Shown here one piece after another: positions 48,506-57,968 of a DNA stretch of 64,000 bases (positions are counted from its first letter, which is position 1; each line of letters starts with the position of its first letter). Origin of the DNA: Microbacterium sp. lyk4-40-TSB-66 (GTDB taxonomy: Bacteria; Actinomycetota; Actinomycetes; Actinomycetales; Microbacteriaceae). Below the pieces are notes generated by a model. The model had not been told where the DNA came from and searched no databases. It saw only the letters and a list, made by a program, of their open reading frames with translations. The position numbers were made by a program, and so were the translations under genes. The stretch lies in the NCBI RefSeq assembly GCF_030209475.1, contig NZ_JARVRW010000001.1:248001-312000 (forward strand). Direction: 5' to 3'.

Positions 48506-49710
48506 CAGATGGGGACGCGGGTCTGCTGCAGGACGGAGGTGAGGATGGCATCCACCGAGACGCCCTCGATCTCGGCTTCGGGGCGCAGACGGATGCGATG
48601 GCGCCAGACGGGCACGAGCATCGTCTGCACGTGGTCCGGCGTGATCGCGGGATAGCCGCCGAGCCACGCCCAGGCCTTGGCGGCGGCCAGAAGGCCCGTC
48701 GTCGCGCGGGGGCTCACACCGAGCAGCACGGAGGGACTCTGCCGGGTGGCGCGCGCGAGGTCGACGACGTACCCGAGCAGGTCGTCGTCGACGGCGACGG
48801 ATGCCGCGGCGCGCTGGGCCGCGAGGATCTCGTCGGCCGTAACCACCGCGTGCATCCCGGCGTCGTCGAGGCGACGGGGGTCGAAACCGCCCGCGTGGCG
48901 GCGCAGCACGTCGACCTCGGCGTCGCGCCCGGGCAGGTCGACGACGAGCTTGAGGAGGAAGCGGTCGAGCTGCGCCTCGGGGAGCGTGTACGTGCCCTCG
49001 TGCTCGATGGGGTTCTGGGTCGCCGCGACGAGGAAGGGGTCGGGGAGGGCACGGCTTTCGCCGTCGGACGACACCTGCCGCTCCTCCATCGCCTCCAGCA
49101 GCGCCGCCTGGGTCTTGGGGGGCGTGCGGTTGATCTCGTCGGCCAGCAGCACGTGGGTGAAGACGGGGCCGGGGCGGAAATCGAACCCCCCGGCGCGGGG
49201 GTCGTAGACGAGCGAGCCCGTGACGTCTCCCGGCATGAGGTCGGGGGTGAACTGCACGCGACGCGTGTCGAGCCCCAGGGCGCGGCTGAAGGAGCGGACG
49301 AGCAGCGTCTTGGCCACGCCGGGGACGCCCTCGAGCAGGACGTGGCCGCGCGAGAGAAGGGCGATGAGGAGTCCGGTGACGGTACCGTCCTGTCCGACGA
49401 CGGCCTTGCCGACCTCGAGACGCACGCGGTGCATCGAGTCGCGGAGCGCGGCGTGGTCGTCGGCGGCCCGGGCCTGGGCCCGCGTGGTGGCGGGGGCGAC
49501 GACGGGCGCGGATGCCGTGCCGTCGGCGGGCGCGCGTTCCGGCGTGGAGCCCGCCGCGGATCCGGCATCGGCCGTGCGTTCCGGGGTGAAGCCGGTCGCG
49601 GGCGCGGCGCCGGCGGCGCGCGGGTCGCTCGACGCGGAGGCGTCGGGACCGGGGACCGCGGCCGGGTGCGAGGGCGCGGGCCAGACCGGGTTCTCGGGGC
49701 TGTCGGTCAT
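48505..49710 (-). CDS. MoxR family AAA+ ATPase
   Basis: 401 residues. A long, low-complexity N-terminus rich in Ala/Pro/Thr (about 1-80) is unusual for MoxR and likely disordered. The AAA core follows: Walker A LLEGVPGVAKT, Walker B VLLADEINRTPPKTQ, sensor 1 VAATQNPIEHEGTYTLPEAQ and the C-terminal lid with SPRATTGLLAAAKAWAWL. MoxR ATPases are chaperone-like and work with DUF58/VWA partners. The gene overlaps both neighbours (DUF4350 by 4 nt, DUF58 by 1 nt). Confidence 0.93.
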   Translation of the reverse strand: MTDSPENPVWPAPSHPAAVPGPDASASSDPRAAGAAPATGFTPERTADAGSAAGSTPERAPADGTASAPVVAPATTRAQARAADDHAALRDSMHRVRLEVGKAVVGQDGTVTGLLIALLSRGHVLLEGVPGVAKTLLVRSFSRALGLDTRRVQFTPDLMPGDVTGSLVYDPRAGGFDFRPGPVFTHVLLADEINRTPPKTQAALLEAMEERQVSSDGESRALPDPFLVAATQNPIEHEGTYTLPEAQLDRFLLKLVVDLPGRDAEVDVLRRHAGGFDPRRLDDAGMHAVVTADEILAAQRAAASVAVDDDLLGYVVDLARATRQSPSVLLGVSPRATTGLLAAAKAWAWLGGYPAITPDHVQTMLVPVWRHRIRLRPEAEIEGVSVDAILTSVLQQTRVPI

Positions 49711-50873
49711 CGTGTGGTCCCTTCGGTTCGGACGGCGGCGCGCACGCTCGCCTCGAGGTCGCGGAGTCGGTCGGCGGCCGCGACGAGGTCGCGGTCGGTG
49801 CGGGGCTGATCGTCGATGAGGATGCCGTGCACCCGGGCACGGTCGGCACCCAGGCGTGCGGCGACCGCGTCGGCGATGCGACCGGGGTCACTGCGCGCGG
49901 AGAGTCCGAGCAGACGCTCCAGCCGCCCGCGTGCCGCCCGCCGCAGTTCGTCGAGGGCGTGCGGCGCGTCGCGCGCCGTGGCGTACAGGCGGGCGCGCCC
50001 CTCGGTGGTCTCGTTCGCCCGCACGGTCACCGGGAGTCGCTCGGTCACGAGGGGTCCGAAACGGCGTCCGCGCCAGATCGCTGCGACGAGCGCGGCGACG
50101 ATGAGCAACAGGATGCCGGGGGTGACCCAGGGCGGGGTGAGATCGCTCAGCGTCGGGGCGTCGGCCGCGCGGTCGGCATCGGCGGGGGAGGGCATGTACC
50201 AGACGACCGTGTCGGTCTGACCGAGCACCGCGAGGGCGAGGGCGGCGTTGCCGTCGCGGGGGAGAGTGGCGTTCGTCAGCGTCGCGAGGGCGTCGAAGGC
50301 GGTGACCGTGCGGCCCGCCGTCTCGAGGGTGAGGAGGGCGAATTCCCCGTCGACGGGGAAGCAGCCGACGACGCCCTCGCCCGGGGTCATCAACTCGCCG
50401 ACGCGCGCGGTGCCGGCGTTCGCCGCGGCCGGCACGGAGCAGTCCGCGGCCACGGCCTGGTCGTCGGCGAAGCCGCCGAGGCGGGAGCCGTTCAGCACGA
50501 CGTCGAGTGCGCGCGTGCGCGGCTCGAGCAGGACGACGTTGCGCGCTCGGTCGGTCAGATCCCGCAGCGCGTCGTCGGACAGCATGGGGGCGTCGCGCAT
50601 CGCGAGGGTCGCCTCGCCGTCGGCCAGCGCCCGCTCGGCGGCCGGGCGGTCGCGCGCGACGATCACGCGCACGCCCTGCTGTTCGAGCACGCGCACGACG
50701 GCGCGGGCGCCGTCGGACCCCGCGGACTCGGGATCGAGGGCGGCGCGCTGGGAGTACCCGCCGTAGACCAGGGTGCCGCCGACGAGCGCGACGAGCAGCA
50801 GCGCCACGATCAACGCCACCCAGCCGAGGGCTCCGCGCCGCCGGGAGCGGACGGGCGCCGCCGTGACGCTCAC
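49707..50873 (-). CDS. DUF4350 domain-containing membrane protein
   Basis: 388 residues: one N-terminal membrane segment (about 17-40), then an outer DUF4350 domain (about 45-235, with RAVVRVLEQQGVRVIVA and NVVLLEPRTRAL), a second membrane segment (about 253-270, GILLLIVAALVAAIW), and a helical cytosolic tail. GRRFGPLVTERLPVTVRANET at the inner side is typical of these MoxR-operon proteins. It overlaps both flanking genes by 4 nt. Function unknown. Confidence 0.88.
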   Translation of the reverse strand: MSVTAAPVRSRRRGALGWVALIVALLLVALVGGTLVYGGYSQRAALDPESAGSDGARAVVRVLEQQGVRVIVARDRPAAERALADGEATLAMRDAPMLSDDALRDLTDRARNVVLLEPRTRALDVVLNGSRLGGFADDQAVAADCSVPAAANAGTARVGELMTPGEGVVGCFPVDGEFALLTLETAGRTVTAFDALATLTNATLPRDGNAALALAVLGQTDTVVWYMPSPADADRAADAPTLSDLTPPWVTPGILLLIVAALVAAIWRGRRFGPLVTERLPVTVRANETTEGRARLYATARDAPHALDELRRAARGRLERLLGLSARSDPGRIADAVAARLGADRARVHGILIDDQPRTDRDLVAAADRLRDLEASVRAAVRTEGTTR

Positions 50874-51526
50874 GGCGCGGCCGCCGGGGTCGGGCGCGTG
50901 CGCACGGCCTGGTCGTCCAGGTCGGCGATCGTCCGGTAGCTGTCAGCGGAGCCGGGCCGTCGCAGGTACCGGACGTCGTCGAAGATCTCGGCCGCGTCGT
51001 CGAGGCGCGATGCGAGGGTCGGGAGGGCGCCGGCCGCCTCGCGACAGAAGGCGCGAACCGTCGCGCCCGGCGGCGGATCGACGAGACCGCGCTCGGTGAG
51101 CCCTCGGGCGAAGGCGCGGAAGCGCAGCACGATCGCGTCATCCCAGTCGGCGCGTGCGGCGGCCCGGGCGGCATCGGCGCGCAGATCTTCGGCCGATCGG
51201 ACGTCGTCCTCGTCGAACAGGGCATGGGCGGGACGGGTCGCGCGTGACACGAGTCGGGGTCGTCCCCAGATGAGGACGGCGACGACGATCAGCGAGGCGA
51301 TCACGATCGCGAGGACGATGAGCGCCGACGGCCCCCATCCGGAGGTGTCGGGAACGCGCAGCAGGTCGCCGAGGAACCGACCCACCGCCTGGGCGATCCG
51401 GTCGATGATGCTCGGCTCCGCCGCCTGGTAGGCCGGATCGGCCAGCTCCCGTTTCGCCCATTCCCGCGCCTCGTCGGGGTCGGGCAGCAGGGGAACGGCT
51501 GCCGCGAGCGTGGCGGAGAGTCTCAC
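50870..51526 (-). CDS. DUF4129 domain-containing membrane protein
   Basis: 218 residues with one central membrane segment (about 68-90) and a C-terminal DUF4129 region (about 120-195, DDAIVLRFRAFARGLTERGL and GATVRAFCREA). DUF4129 proteins are often found with MoxR and DUF58, and in other organisms the domain is fused to transglutaminase-like proteins. The coding region overlaps DUF4350 by 4 nt and the upstream membrane protein by 4 nt. Function unknown. Confidence 0.85.
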   Translation of the reverse strand: MRLSATLAAAVPLLPDPDEAREWAKRELADPAYQAAEPSIIDRIAQAVGRFLGDLLRVPDTSGWGPSALIVLAIVIASLIVVAVLIWGRPRLVSRATRPAHALFDEDDVRSAEDLRADAARAAARADWDDAIVLRFRAFARGLTERGLVDPPPGATVRAFCREAAGALPTLASRLDDAAEIFDDVRYLRRPGSADSYRTIADLDDQAVRTRPTPAAAP

Positions 51527-52959
51527 GCGTCGCCGTTCGACCCGGGTGCCGCCCAGGTGGTGGGGGTCGCTCTCGGGGTGTCGGGTCGAGCGGGCGCCGC
51601 ATCGTCCGGCGTGGGGCCAGCGGCCGCGACGGAGCCGTCGCCCGCGGCGGGCGCATCGTCGCGCGGTCGCTGCTCGGCCACGGGCTGCGCTCCCGGCGCC
51701 GCATGGCCCACTGGCGGCGCATATCCTGTCGGCACCCCGTGGCCCGGCTGCCCTGTCGGCACCCCGTACCCCTGAGGCGCGTAACCCGGCTGGCCTGTCG
51801 GCACCCCGTATCCCTGAGGCGCGTAACCCGGCTGCCCGCCGTACCCGGCCGGCCCACCCGGCACGGCGTGACCGGACTGCCCGGCGACCGCACCGTAGGG
51901 GATGGGCGCAGGACGAGCGACGAGCCGTCCGACGCCGACCAGGTAGGGGTCGTCGAGCTCGGTCGCTCCCGCGTCACGCGCCTCGACGTAGGTCTGCAGG
52001 TCGTGATCGAGCGCTTCGACGCGCATCCGTGCGTTGACGTAGACGAGCGCCGCCGAAGTGGATTGCACGACGAGCGCGATGCACTGCACGAGCAGGATGC
52101 CGAACTGGCCGATGACCTGCACCACGATGAGGCCGACAATCGCCCCCGTGTCGGTTTCGCCGGTCGGGGCGATGATGGCCGGCACGAGGCTTCCGATGAG
52201 GCTGAACGGGATCGAGATGATCTGGGCGACGATGCTGAACGCGACCGAGATCACGATGAACACCCCGAGCGTGGACCAGAACCGCCCGCGCGTCAGTCGC
52301 CAGGAACGACCGATCGCACGGAAGACGGGTGCCCGCTCGAGGATGATCGCCGAGGGCACCAGATAGAGCTTGGCGGCGAGCCAGAGCGAGACGACGATGA
52401 GCGCGAGCAGCGCCAGGATGCCGAAGAGGATGCCGAGCCACAGCACCGACATCACCAACAGGGTGACGATGCCGGCGAGCACACCGATCGCGACGACGGT
52501 GGCGAGGACGGTGAGGGCGCTGTACCCGATGAGTCGCCACACGACGGGTTTGACGCGTGCCCACACGGCCTTGAGCGTCGGCTTCTCGGCGACGACGGCG
52601 TGCGCGACCTCGGCGACGACGACGCCCTGCACGATGACGCTCAGTGCACCCGTCGCCACGCCCAGGATGAGGGCGGTGGCGCCGGTCAGCACCACCGAGC
52701 CCGCGAGGATGGCGTCGAAGTCGTCGCTGCCCGGGGCGACGGTGTCGAGGCGCGTGAAGCTCGCCACAGCGGCGGCGGCGACGGCCGCGGTCAGCACGAT
52801 GTAGGCCACCGCCTGCGTGATGAGTGCGAAGCCGAGCAGGACCTTCGGGTTGTGCCGCAGGGCGACGAAGGAGCGGCCGAGGATCGTGCCGAACCCGTAC
52901 GGGTGCAGCGGCACGATGCCGGGGCGGGATGCCGGGGTCCAGGCCGGGTACGCGGTCAC
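51523..52959 (-). CDS. GDPD-type membrane domain protein with Gly/Pro/Tyr/Gln repeat tail
   Basis: 478 residues from a GTG start. Residues about 25-330 contain six or seven membrane helices of the kind annotated 'glycerophosphoryl diester phosphodiesterase membrane domain', with no catalytic GDPD domain. The block APVFRAIGRSWRLTRGRFW is characteristic. The C-terminal about 130 residues are disordered and contain two copies of GYAPQGYGVPTGQP and a partial third, then an acidic/Ala/Pro tail. It is the first gene of the MoxR operon, divergent from mtrA. Function unknown. Confidence 0.82.
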   Translation of the reverse strand: MTAYPAWTPASRPGIVPLHPYGFGTILGRSFVALRHNPKVLLGFALITQAVAYIVLTAAVAAAAVASFTRLDTVAPGSDDFDAILAGSVVLTGATALILGVATGALSVIVQGVVVAEVAHAVVAEKPTLKAVWARVKPVVWRLIGYSALTVLATVVAIGVLAGIVTLLVMSVLWLGILFGILALLALIVVSLWLAAKLYLVPSAIILERAPVFRAIGRSWRLTRGRFWSTLGVFIVISVAFSIVAQIISIPFSLIGSLVPAIIAPTGETDTGAIVGLIVVQVIGQFGILLVQCIALVVQSTSAALVYVNARMRVEALDHDLQTYVEARDAGATELDDPYLVGVGRLVARPAPIPYGAVAGQSGHAVPGGPAGYGGQPGYAPQGYGVPTGQPGYAPQGYGVPTGQPGHGVPTGYAPPVGHAAPGAQPVAEQRPRDDAPAAGDGSVAAAGPTPDDAAPARPDTPRATPTTWAAPGSNGDA

Positions 52960-53042
52960 GGTGGCGCCTCCTCGTCACATGGCGGTCCGTTCATCGTGTC
53001 ACACACCCCCGACACGCTCGCCTCTCGTGCAGGCAGGTCGAC

Positions 53043-53048
53043 TACTGT
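53043..53048 (+). promoter_or_regulatory. Possible -10 (TACTGT) upstream of mtrA
   Basis: TACTGT lies 9 nt before an in-frame ATG at 53058 and 72 nt before the mtrA start chosen here. It could drive a 5' leader or an N-terminally extended MtrA. Confidence 0.4.
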
Positions 53049-53120
53049 CGATGGGACATGCCCCCGCCGGGGCGTCCTGCCCGTTTCCGAGCGGGTCCGA
53101 GCTGGAAGACGTACACCCGA

Positions 53121-53801
53121 ATGACTTCACGGATCCTCGTTGTCGACGACGACACCGCGCTGGCCGAGATGATCGGCATCGTGCTGCGCACCGAGGGATT
53201 CGACACCGTCTTCTGCGCCGACGGTGCGCAGGCCGTGGACGCCTGGCGCACGGAGCGCCCCGACCTCATCCTCCTCGATCTCATGCTCCCCGGGGTCGAC
53301 GGGATCGAGATCTGCACGCGCGTACGCGCGGAATCCGGCGTCCCGATCATCATGCTCACCGCGCGCACCGACACCGCCGACGTCGTGAAGGGCCTGGAGT
53401 CGGGCGCCGACGATTACATCATGAAGCCCTTCAATCCGAAGGAGCTCGTCGCCCGCATCCGCACGCGACTCCGACCCGTCCAGGCGGCGGTCGATGAGAC
53501 CCTGCGCATCGGCGACCTGACCGTCGACGTCGCCGCCCACGAGGTGCGTCGAGGCGACGCGCCCATCGCTCTCACCCCGCTGGAGTTCGAGCTCCTCGTC
53601 GCGCTCGCCGAGAAGCCGCAGCAGGTCTTCTCGCGCGAGATGCTGCTCGAACAGGTGTGGGGTTACCACTACAAGGCCGACACGCGCCTGGTGAACGTGC
53701 ACGTCCAGCGTCTGCGCGCCAAGATCGAGGCCGACCCCGACAATCCGCGGATCGTGACCACCGTGCGCGGCGTGGGCTACCGCGCCGGCGCGGTGGCCTG
53801 A
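53121..53801 (+). CDS. mtrA: MtrA response regulator
   Basis: 226 residues, OmpR/PhoB type. The receiver domain (1-118) has acidic pocket VVDDD, phosphoacceptor Asp53 in LLDLMLPGVDG and Lys in MKPFNPKELV. The winged helix (about 130-224) has LTPLEFELLVALAEKP and RLVNVHVQRLRAKIE. MtrA controls division and wall genes in actinobacteria and pairs with the kinase 7 nt downstream. The start at 53121 matches the MtrA N-terminus (TSRILVVDDD); an in-frame ATG at 53058 would add 21 residues. Confidence 0.96.
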   Translation: MTSRILVVDDDTALAEMIGIVLRTEGFDTVFCADGAQAVDAWRTERPDLILLDLMLPGVDGIEICTRVRAESGVPIIMLTARTDTADVVKGLESGADDYIMKPFNPKELVARIRTRLRPVQAAVDETLRIGDLTVDVAAHEVRRGDAPIALTPLEFELLVALAEKPQQVFSREMLLEQVWGYHYKADTRLVNVHVQRLRAKIEADPDNPRIVTTVRGVGYRAGAVA

Positions 53802-53808
53802 GCACCTC

Positions 53809-55491
53809 ATGACGGGGGCGGTCCGCACCCTCCCGCCTCGGCCGCGTGGCCTCCGCGACTGGCGTCTCGCCCGTGATCGCCTGCGCACGCTCTGGCGCCG
53901 GTCGCTGCGCTTCCGCACGATCCTGATCACCGTCACCTTGACGGCGGTGACGATCCTCGCGACGTGTCTGGCGATGGCGCTCGTCATCCAGAACGAACTC
54001 TTCAGCGCGCGGAAAGACCAGGTGCTCCTCGAAGCGCAGCGCGCAACCGCCGCGGCGCAGGCGACGCTCGACGCCGCGGTGGACTCCACAGACCCGGCCG
54101 CGGCGCAGACCCTGATGAACGGCATCGCGACCCGTCTGTCGCAGCAGTCCTCCAGCGACCTCATCGCGCTGTACCGAATCGGCCCTCCGTCACCGCTCGC
54201 ACCTCAGCCGTTCATTTCACCCGCGTTCGAATCGAATCTGGTAACCGACGCGCTGCGCACGCAGGTGCAGTCGAGCCCCGACCTGCAGTGGTGGCAGTCG
54301 GTCGCGCTGCCCTCCGACGGCGGCCGCGAGGTCCCCGGCATCCTGGTCGGACACCAGCTCCGCTTCCCCGCTTCCGACGGCGTCGATTCGTACGAGCTCT
54401 ACATGGGGTACGACCTCGTCAGCGCATCGCAGACGCTCTCTTTCGTGCAGGTGCTGCTGTGGGTCGTGGGGCTCGTCCTGGTCGTGCTGATCGGGGCGAT
54501 CGCGTGGTTCGTCCTGCGTTCAGTGACGACGCCGATCGCGGATGCCGCCGAGACCAGCGCGAAGCTCGCGGCGGGCGACCTGGGGGTGCGACTGCCTGTG
54601 CGCGGCGAAGACGAGCTGGCGACGTTGAATCGCTCGTTCAACGCCATGGCCGACAGCATCGAGTCGCAGATCAAGGAGCTGGCCGACCTCTCCCTCGTGC
54701 AGCAGCGTTTCGTCTCCGACGTCTCGCACGAACTCCGTACGCCGTTGACCACCATCAAGCTCGCCGCCGACATGATCAACGATCAGCGAGACGAGTTCGA
54801 CCCGGTGACGGGCCGTGCCGCGGAGCTGCTGCACGCGCAGGTGCAGCGGTTCGAGGTCCTGCTGACCGACCTGCTCGAGATCAGCCGGTACGACGCCGGG
54901 TCGGTGCAGCTCGAGCTCGAGCCGACCAGCCTGGCCCATCTCGCCGAAGACGTCATCCTCTCGATGGAGCAGTTGGCCGAAGGACACGGTTCCGATGTGC
55001 GGTTGGTCGCACCCGGCGGTTACACCCCGGTCGAGATGGACGCCCGTCGTGTGCGCCGGATCGTGCGGAACCTCCTCGGCAACGCCATCGAACACGGCGA
55101 GGGGCGCCCGATCGTCGTCTCGGTCGACAGCGATCGGGATGCCATCGCCCTCGGTGTGCGCGATTTCGGTCTGGGCATGCGCAGCGACGACGTCGAGCGC
55201 GTCTTCGACCGGTTCTGGCGCGCTGACCCATCGCGGGTGCGCACCATCGGCGGTACGGGCCTCGGCCTGTCGATCGCCCTCGGTGACGCGCGCCTGCACG
55301 GCGGCACCCTGGCGGTGTGGTCCGAACTCGGTCGCGGGTCGAACTTCGTGCTGACCCTCCCGCGCTCCGGCAGGCCGGTGACCGGCTCGCCCCTGCCGCT
55401 CGAGCCCGAAGACGAGCAGGGGGGCCCGCTCGAAGCGCTCGGCCTCACGCAGCCCATCTCGACACGTCCCGGAGTCAGGAGGCCGTCATGA
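53809..55491 (+). CDS. mtrB: MtrB sensor histidine kinase
   Basis: 560 residues: membrane segment 1 (about 40-62), extracytoplasmic sensor (about 63-215), segment 2 (about 218-242), HAMP (about 243-295), phosphoacceptor His307 in VSDVSHELRTPLTTI, and an ATP-binding domain with N box LLGNAIEHG, G1 DFGLGMR and G2 GGTGLGLSIA. The length and pattern match MtrB. Its stop overlaps the lpqB start (ATGA), as in mycobacteria where LpqB modulates this kinase. Confidence 0.96.
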   Translation: MTGAVRTLPPRPRGLRDWRLARDRLRTLWRRSLRFRTILITVTLTAVTILATCLAMALVIQNELFSARKDQVLLEAQRATAAAQATLDAAVDSTDPAAAQTLMNGIATRLSQQSSSDLIALYRIGPPSPLAPQPFISPAFESNLVTDALRTQVQSSPDLQWWQSVALPSDGGREVPGILVGHQLRFPASDGVDSYELYMGYDLVSASQTLSFVQVLLWVVGLVLVVLIGAIAWFVLRSVTTPIADAAETSAKLAAGDLGVRLPVRGEDELATLNRSFNAMADSIESQIKELADLSLVQQRFVSDVSHELRTPLTTIKLAADMINDQRDEFDPVTGRAAELLHAQVQRFEVLLTDLLEISRYDAGSVQLELEPTSLAHLAEDVILSMEQLAEGHGSDVRLVAPGGYTPVEMDARRVRRIVRNLLGNAIEHGEGRPIVVSVDSDRDAIALGVRDFGLGMRSDDVERVFDRFWRADPSRVRTIGGTGLGLSIALGDARLHGGTLAVWSELGRGSNFVLTLPRSGRPVTGSPLPLEPEDEQGGPLEALGLTQPISTRPGVRRPS

Positions 55492-57146
55492 GGCGCGCCC
55501 TCGCCCTCGTCAGCCTCGCGCTCGTGCTCGCCCTCACCGCGTGCACGGGTCTGCCCACCACCAGCTACGTCAATCCGGGTCGGGGTCCGCAGACCGACGA
55601 CACCCAGGCGTTCGCATTCGTCCCCGACGGCCCGCAGGACGACGCCACGCCGAGCGAGATCGTCGAGGGGTTCCTCCGCGCCGGTTCCGGTCCCGCCGAC
55701 GACTGGGCCACCGCGAAGCTCTTCCTCGCCGCGGGCACGCAGTGGGACCCGCGGGCGCGCGTGACGATCGACCGCCTGGCCGACCGTCGTGCGACGGCCG
55801 CCGCCGACGGCAGCTCGGTCGCGGTGTCCGTGGTGGCGACCGCCGGGGTGGATGCCGACGGCGCGTACGCCCCCGCCGCATCTGGCACGGCCGAGACGCT
55901 GTCGTTCAGCCTCGCGAAGGTCGACGACCAGTGGCGCATCACCGCCGCTCCCGACGGGGTCGTGCTGTACGAAGAGGTGTTCCCGACCGTCTACCAACCG
56001 GCATCCATCGCGTACTTCGATCCGACGTACAGCTTCATCGTGCCGGACGTGCGCTGGTTCCCCCGCGCCCTGGTCGCCAGTCGGGTGGCCACCGCGCTCG
56101 TCGACGGACAGCCCAGCGCGTGGCTCGCCGGTGCCGTGGAGTCGGCGTTCCCCGACGAACTGTCGCTGGTGGGGCGCTCGGTCACCCTGTCGCAGAACGG
56201 CGTGGCCCAGGTGCAGTTGCCGCGGGCCGCGCTCAGCCTCGACCGTACGCGGCTCGACCGCATGCAGACCCAGCTCGCCCGGAGCCTCGCCACGGCCGGG
56301 ATCAGCGACGTGCAGATGACGGTCGAGGGAACCCCCATCACGGCCACCGAGGTGCCTGTGCGCGTCACGCGCGTCGACCCCTCGCCGGCGGTGCTGACCT
56401 CGGTGGGCCTGTTCGGCTCGCTCGCGGGCGACACGGTCGAGCCCATCGAGAGCCTCTCGGATGCCGTCGAGTCGCTGGCGCCCTCCGCGATCGAGCTCGA
56501 GGCCGACCGCAGTCTCGCCGCGATCCGTACGCAGCAGGGGTCGGTCGCGAGTGCGCTCGCCGACGGGCGCACGTTCCTCCTCGATGACCGGCCCGGCCTC
56601 ATCGCCCCCTCGATCGACGCCGAGGGGTCGATCTGGAGCGTTCCGGCCGCGGCCCCCACCCAGCTGCGGGCGATCACCGCCGAGGGCGTTCCGCGCGAGG
56701 TCGGCAACGCCTGGCCGGATGCCGCCGAGATCACCGCCATGCAGATCTCGCGCGACGGCACGCGTATCGCCGCCGTCGTGACGGTCTCGGGGACCCGCGA
56801 GGTGTGGGTCGCCGGCATCCAGCGCACCAACGGCGACATCGATCTGGGTCCGCCCCACGTGCTCTCGTTCTCGCAGCCCGGGGCGTTCGACCTCGCCTGG
56901 CTCGACGACACCACGGTCGGCGTCCTCTCCAGCGTCGACGGCGTCAGCACCCTGCACGAACTCGGGGTGGGCGGGCGCGGCACCGACTCGGTCGCGCCCG
57001 AGGGTACGCGCACGCTGGCGGCGGGCAGCACGAGCGTCCGCGTGCTCGACGATCAGGGGCGTCTGTTCAGTCGACGCGGGAGTTCGTGGACGCTCGTGGC
57101 CTCCGACATCCGTGTCCTCGCGGCGCAGCAGGGCACTACGTCCTGA
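55488..57146 (+). CDS. lpqB: LpqB lipoprotein
   Basis: 552 residues. The signal peptide ends in a lipobox (LALTAC, Cys19). A GerMN-like domain follows (about 200-290), then an LpqB beta-propeller region (about 310-545). A CAGGAGG ribosome site precedes the ATG. LpqB is the outer-surface partner of MtrB in actinobacteria and influences MtrA phosphorylation. The gene order mtrA-mtrB-lpqB is conserved. Confidence 0.95.
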   Translation: MRRALALVSLALVLALTACTGLPTTSYVNPGRGPQTDDTQAFAFVPDGPQDDATPSEIVEGFLRAGSGPADDWATAKLFLAAGTQWDPRARVTIDRLADRRATAAADGSSVAVSVVATAGVDADGAYAPAASGTAETLSFSLAKVDDQWRITAAPDGVVLYEEVFPTVYQPASIAYFDPTYSFIVPDVRWFPRALVASRVATALVDGQPSAWLAGAVESAFPDELSLVGRSVTLSQNGVAQVQLPRAALSLDRTRLDRMQTQLARSLATAGISDVQMTVEGTPITATEVPVRVTRVDPSPAVLTSVGLFGSLAGDTVEPIESLSDAVESLAPSAIELEADRSLAAIRTQQGSVASALADGRTFLLDDRPGLIAPSIDAEGSIWSVPAAAPTQLRAITAEGVPREVGNAWPDAAEITAMQISRDGTRIAAVVTVSGTREVWVAGIQRTNGDIDLGPPHVLSFSQPGAFDLAWLDDTTVGVLSSVDGVSTLHELGVGGRGTDSVAPEGTRTLAAGSTSVRVLDDQGRLFSRRGSSWTLVASDIRVLAAQQGTTS

Positions 57147-57226
57147 GGCTCCTCCCCAGGGCGTGAGCATCGACCGGTTCGGAGCCCCGTCCCTCGCGCC
57201 GGGCGCGGGCGCGGGAGGCTGGCCGC

Positions 57227-57895
57227 ATGGCCTTCCCCGTTCCGATCACGTCCGCGCTGCACGATGCCCTGACGTTCTGGCTCCCGCTCGCCTGCGCGGG
57301 ATGCGGTGATCCCGATGTGTTCTTGTGCGACGGATGCCGTGGCGACCTGACTCCACGACCGTCACGGCAGGAGCGTGATCCCGGCCTCTCCGTCGTCTGC
57401 GGGCTGCCCTTCGAGGGCGTTCCGGCGCGGGTGATCAGAGCGTTCAAGGAGGAGGGCCGCACGGCGCTGGCGCGCGACCTCGCCCCCGCGCTGGCCGCCG
57501 CGCTCGCCGTATCCGCTCCGCCGGGGGCGCGGGTCACGACGGTGCCGTCGTCGCGCGCGGCGTTCCGCCGCCGCGGCTATCGCCCGGTCGAGATGCTGGT
57601 GCGGCGGGCGGGCCGGCGCCCCGAGCGACTGCTGCGGCTGCGCCGTGCGCCCGGCGATCAGCGCGGACTCGGCGATCGCGCGCGACGCGAGAACGTCCGC
57701 GACGTGTTCGCGGTTCGAGCCGTCGTGAGCGGGCCGGTCGTGGTGGTCGACGACGTGGTCACGACGGGTGCGACGTTGGCTGAGGCGGTTCGTGCCCTGC
57801 GTGCGGCGGGCGTCGCAGATGTGCGGGCGGTCGCGCTCGCGCACACGCCGCGCCGCAGGTCATTGGGAGGTGAATGGGAGGTGATTGGCACGTGA
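57227..57895 (+). CDS. comFC: ComF family phosphoribosyltransferase-like protein
   Basis: 222 residues. N-terminal Cys pairs (CAGCGDPDVFLCDGC) form a probable zinc ribbon. The C-terminal half is a PRTase fold with VPSSRAAFRRRGYRPVE and the PRPP-binding loop VVVVDDVVTTGATL. ComF proteins are linked to DNA uptake in some bacteria, but no other competence gene is near. The mtrAB-lpqB-comF-hpf order is common in actinobacteria. It sits 80 nt after lpqB. Confidence 0.9.
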   Translation: MAFPVPITSALHDALTFWLPLACAGCGDPDVFLCDGCRGDLTPRPSRQERDPGLSVVCGLPFEGVPARVIRAFKEEGRTALARDLAPALAAALAVSAPPGARVTTVPSSRAAFRRRGYRPVEMLVRRAGRRPERLLRLRRAPGDQRGLGDRARRENVRDVFAVRAVVSGPVVVVDDVVTTGATLAEAVRALRAAGVADVRAVALAHTPRRRSLGGEWEVIGT

Positions 57896-57920
57896 CATGT
57901 CGGTGGCCTCCCACTAGCGT
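57892..57920 (+). promoter_or_regulatory. Putative hpf promoter
   Basis: GTGACA (57892-57897) and TAGCGT (57915-57920) have a 17-bp spacer. They lie at the end of comFC and would give a leader of about 60 nt. Confidence 0.55.
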
Positions 57921-57943
57921 GGGGATGACTGAAGGCGACGGAT

Positions 57944-57968
57944 GTTCCGCCCTTAGACCGGGCGGAAC
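57944..57968 (+). promoter_or_regulatory. Hairpin in the hpf 5' leader
   Basis: GTTCCGCCC (57944-57952) pairs perfectly with GGGCGGAAC (57960-57968) around a 7-nt loop, 7 nt before the AAGGAGG ribosome site. It could stabilise the leader or tune translation. Confidence 0.5.

Noticed and set aside
47204..49891. Single 895-codon minus-strand frame covering DUF58 and much of moxR
   Set aside because: The part upstream of 48505 is out of frame with the clear MoxR motifs. The DUF58 gene starts at 48505, where it overlaps the moxR stop by one base.
53058..53120. In-frame 21-codon extension of mtrA from an ATG at 53058
   Set aside because: A -10-like box 9 nt upstream makes it possible, but the Pro/Arg-rich extension does not belong to the MtrA family, so the start at 53121 is preferred.
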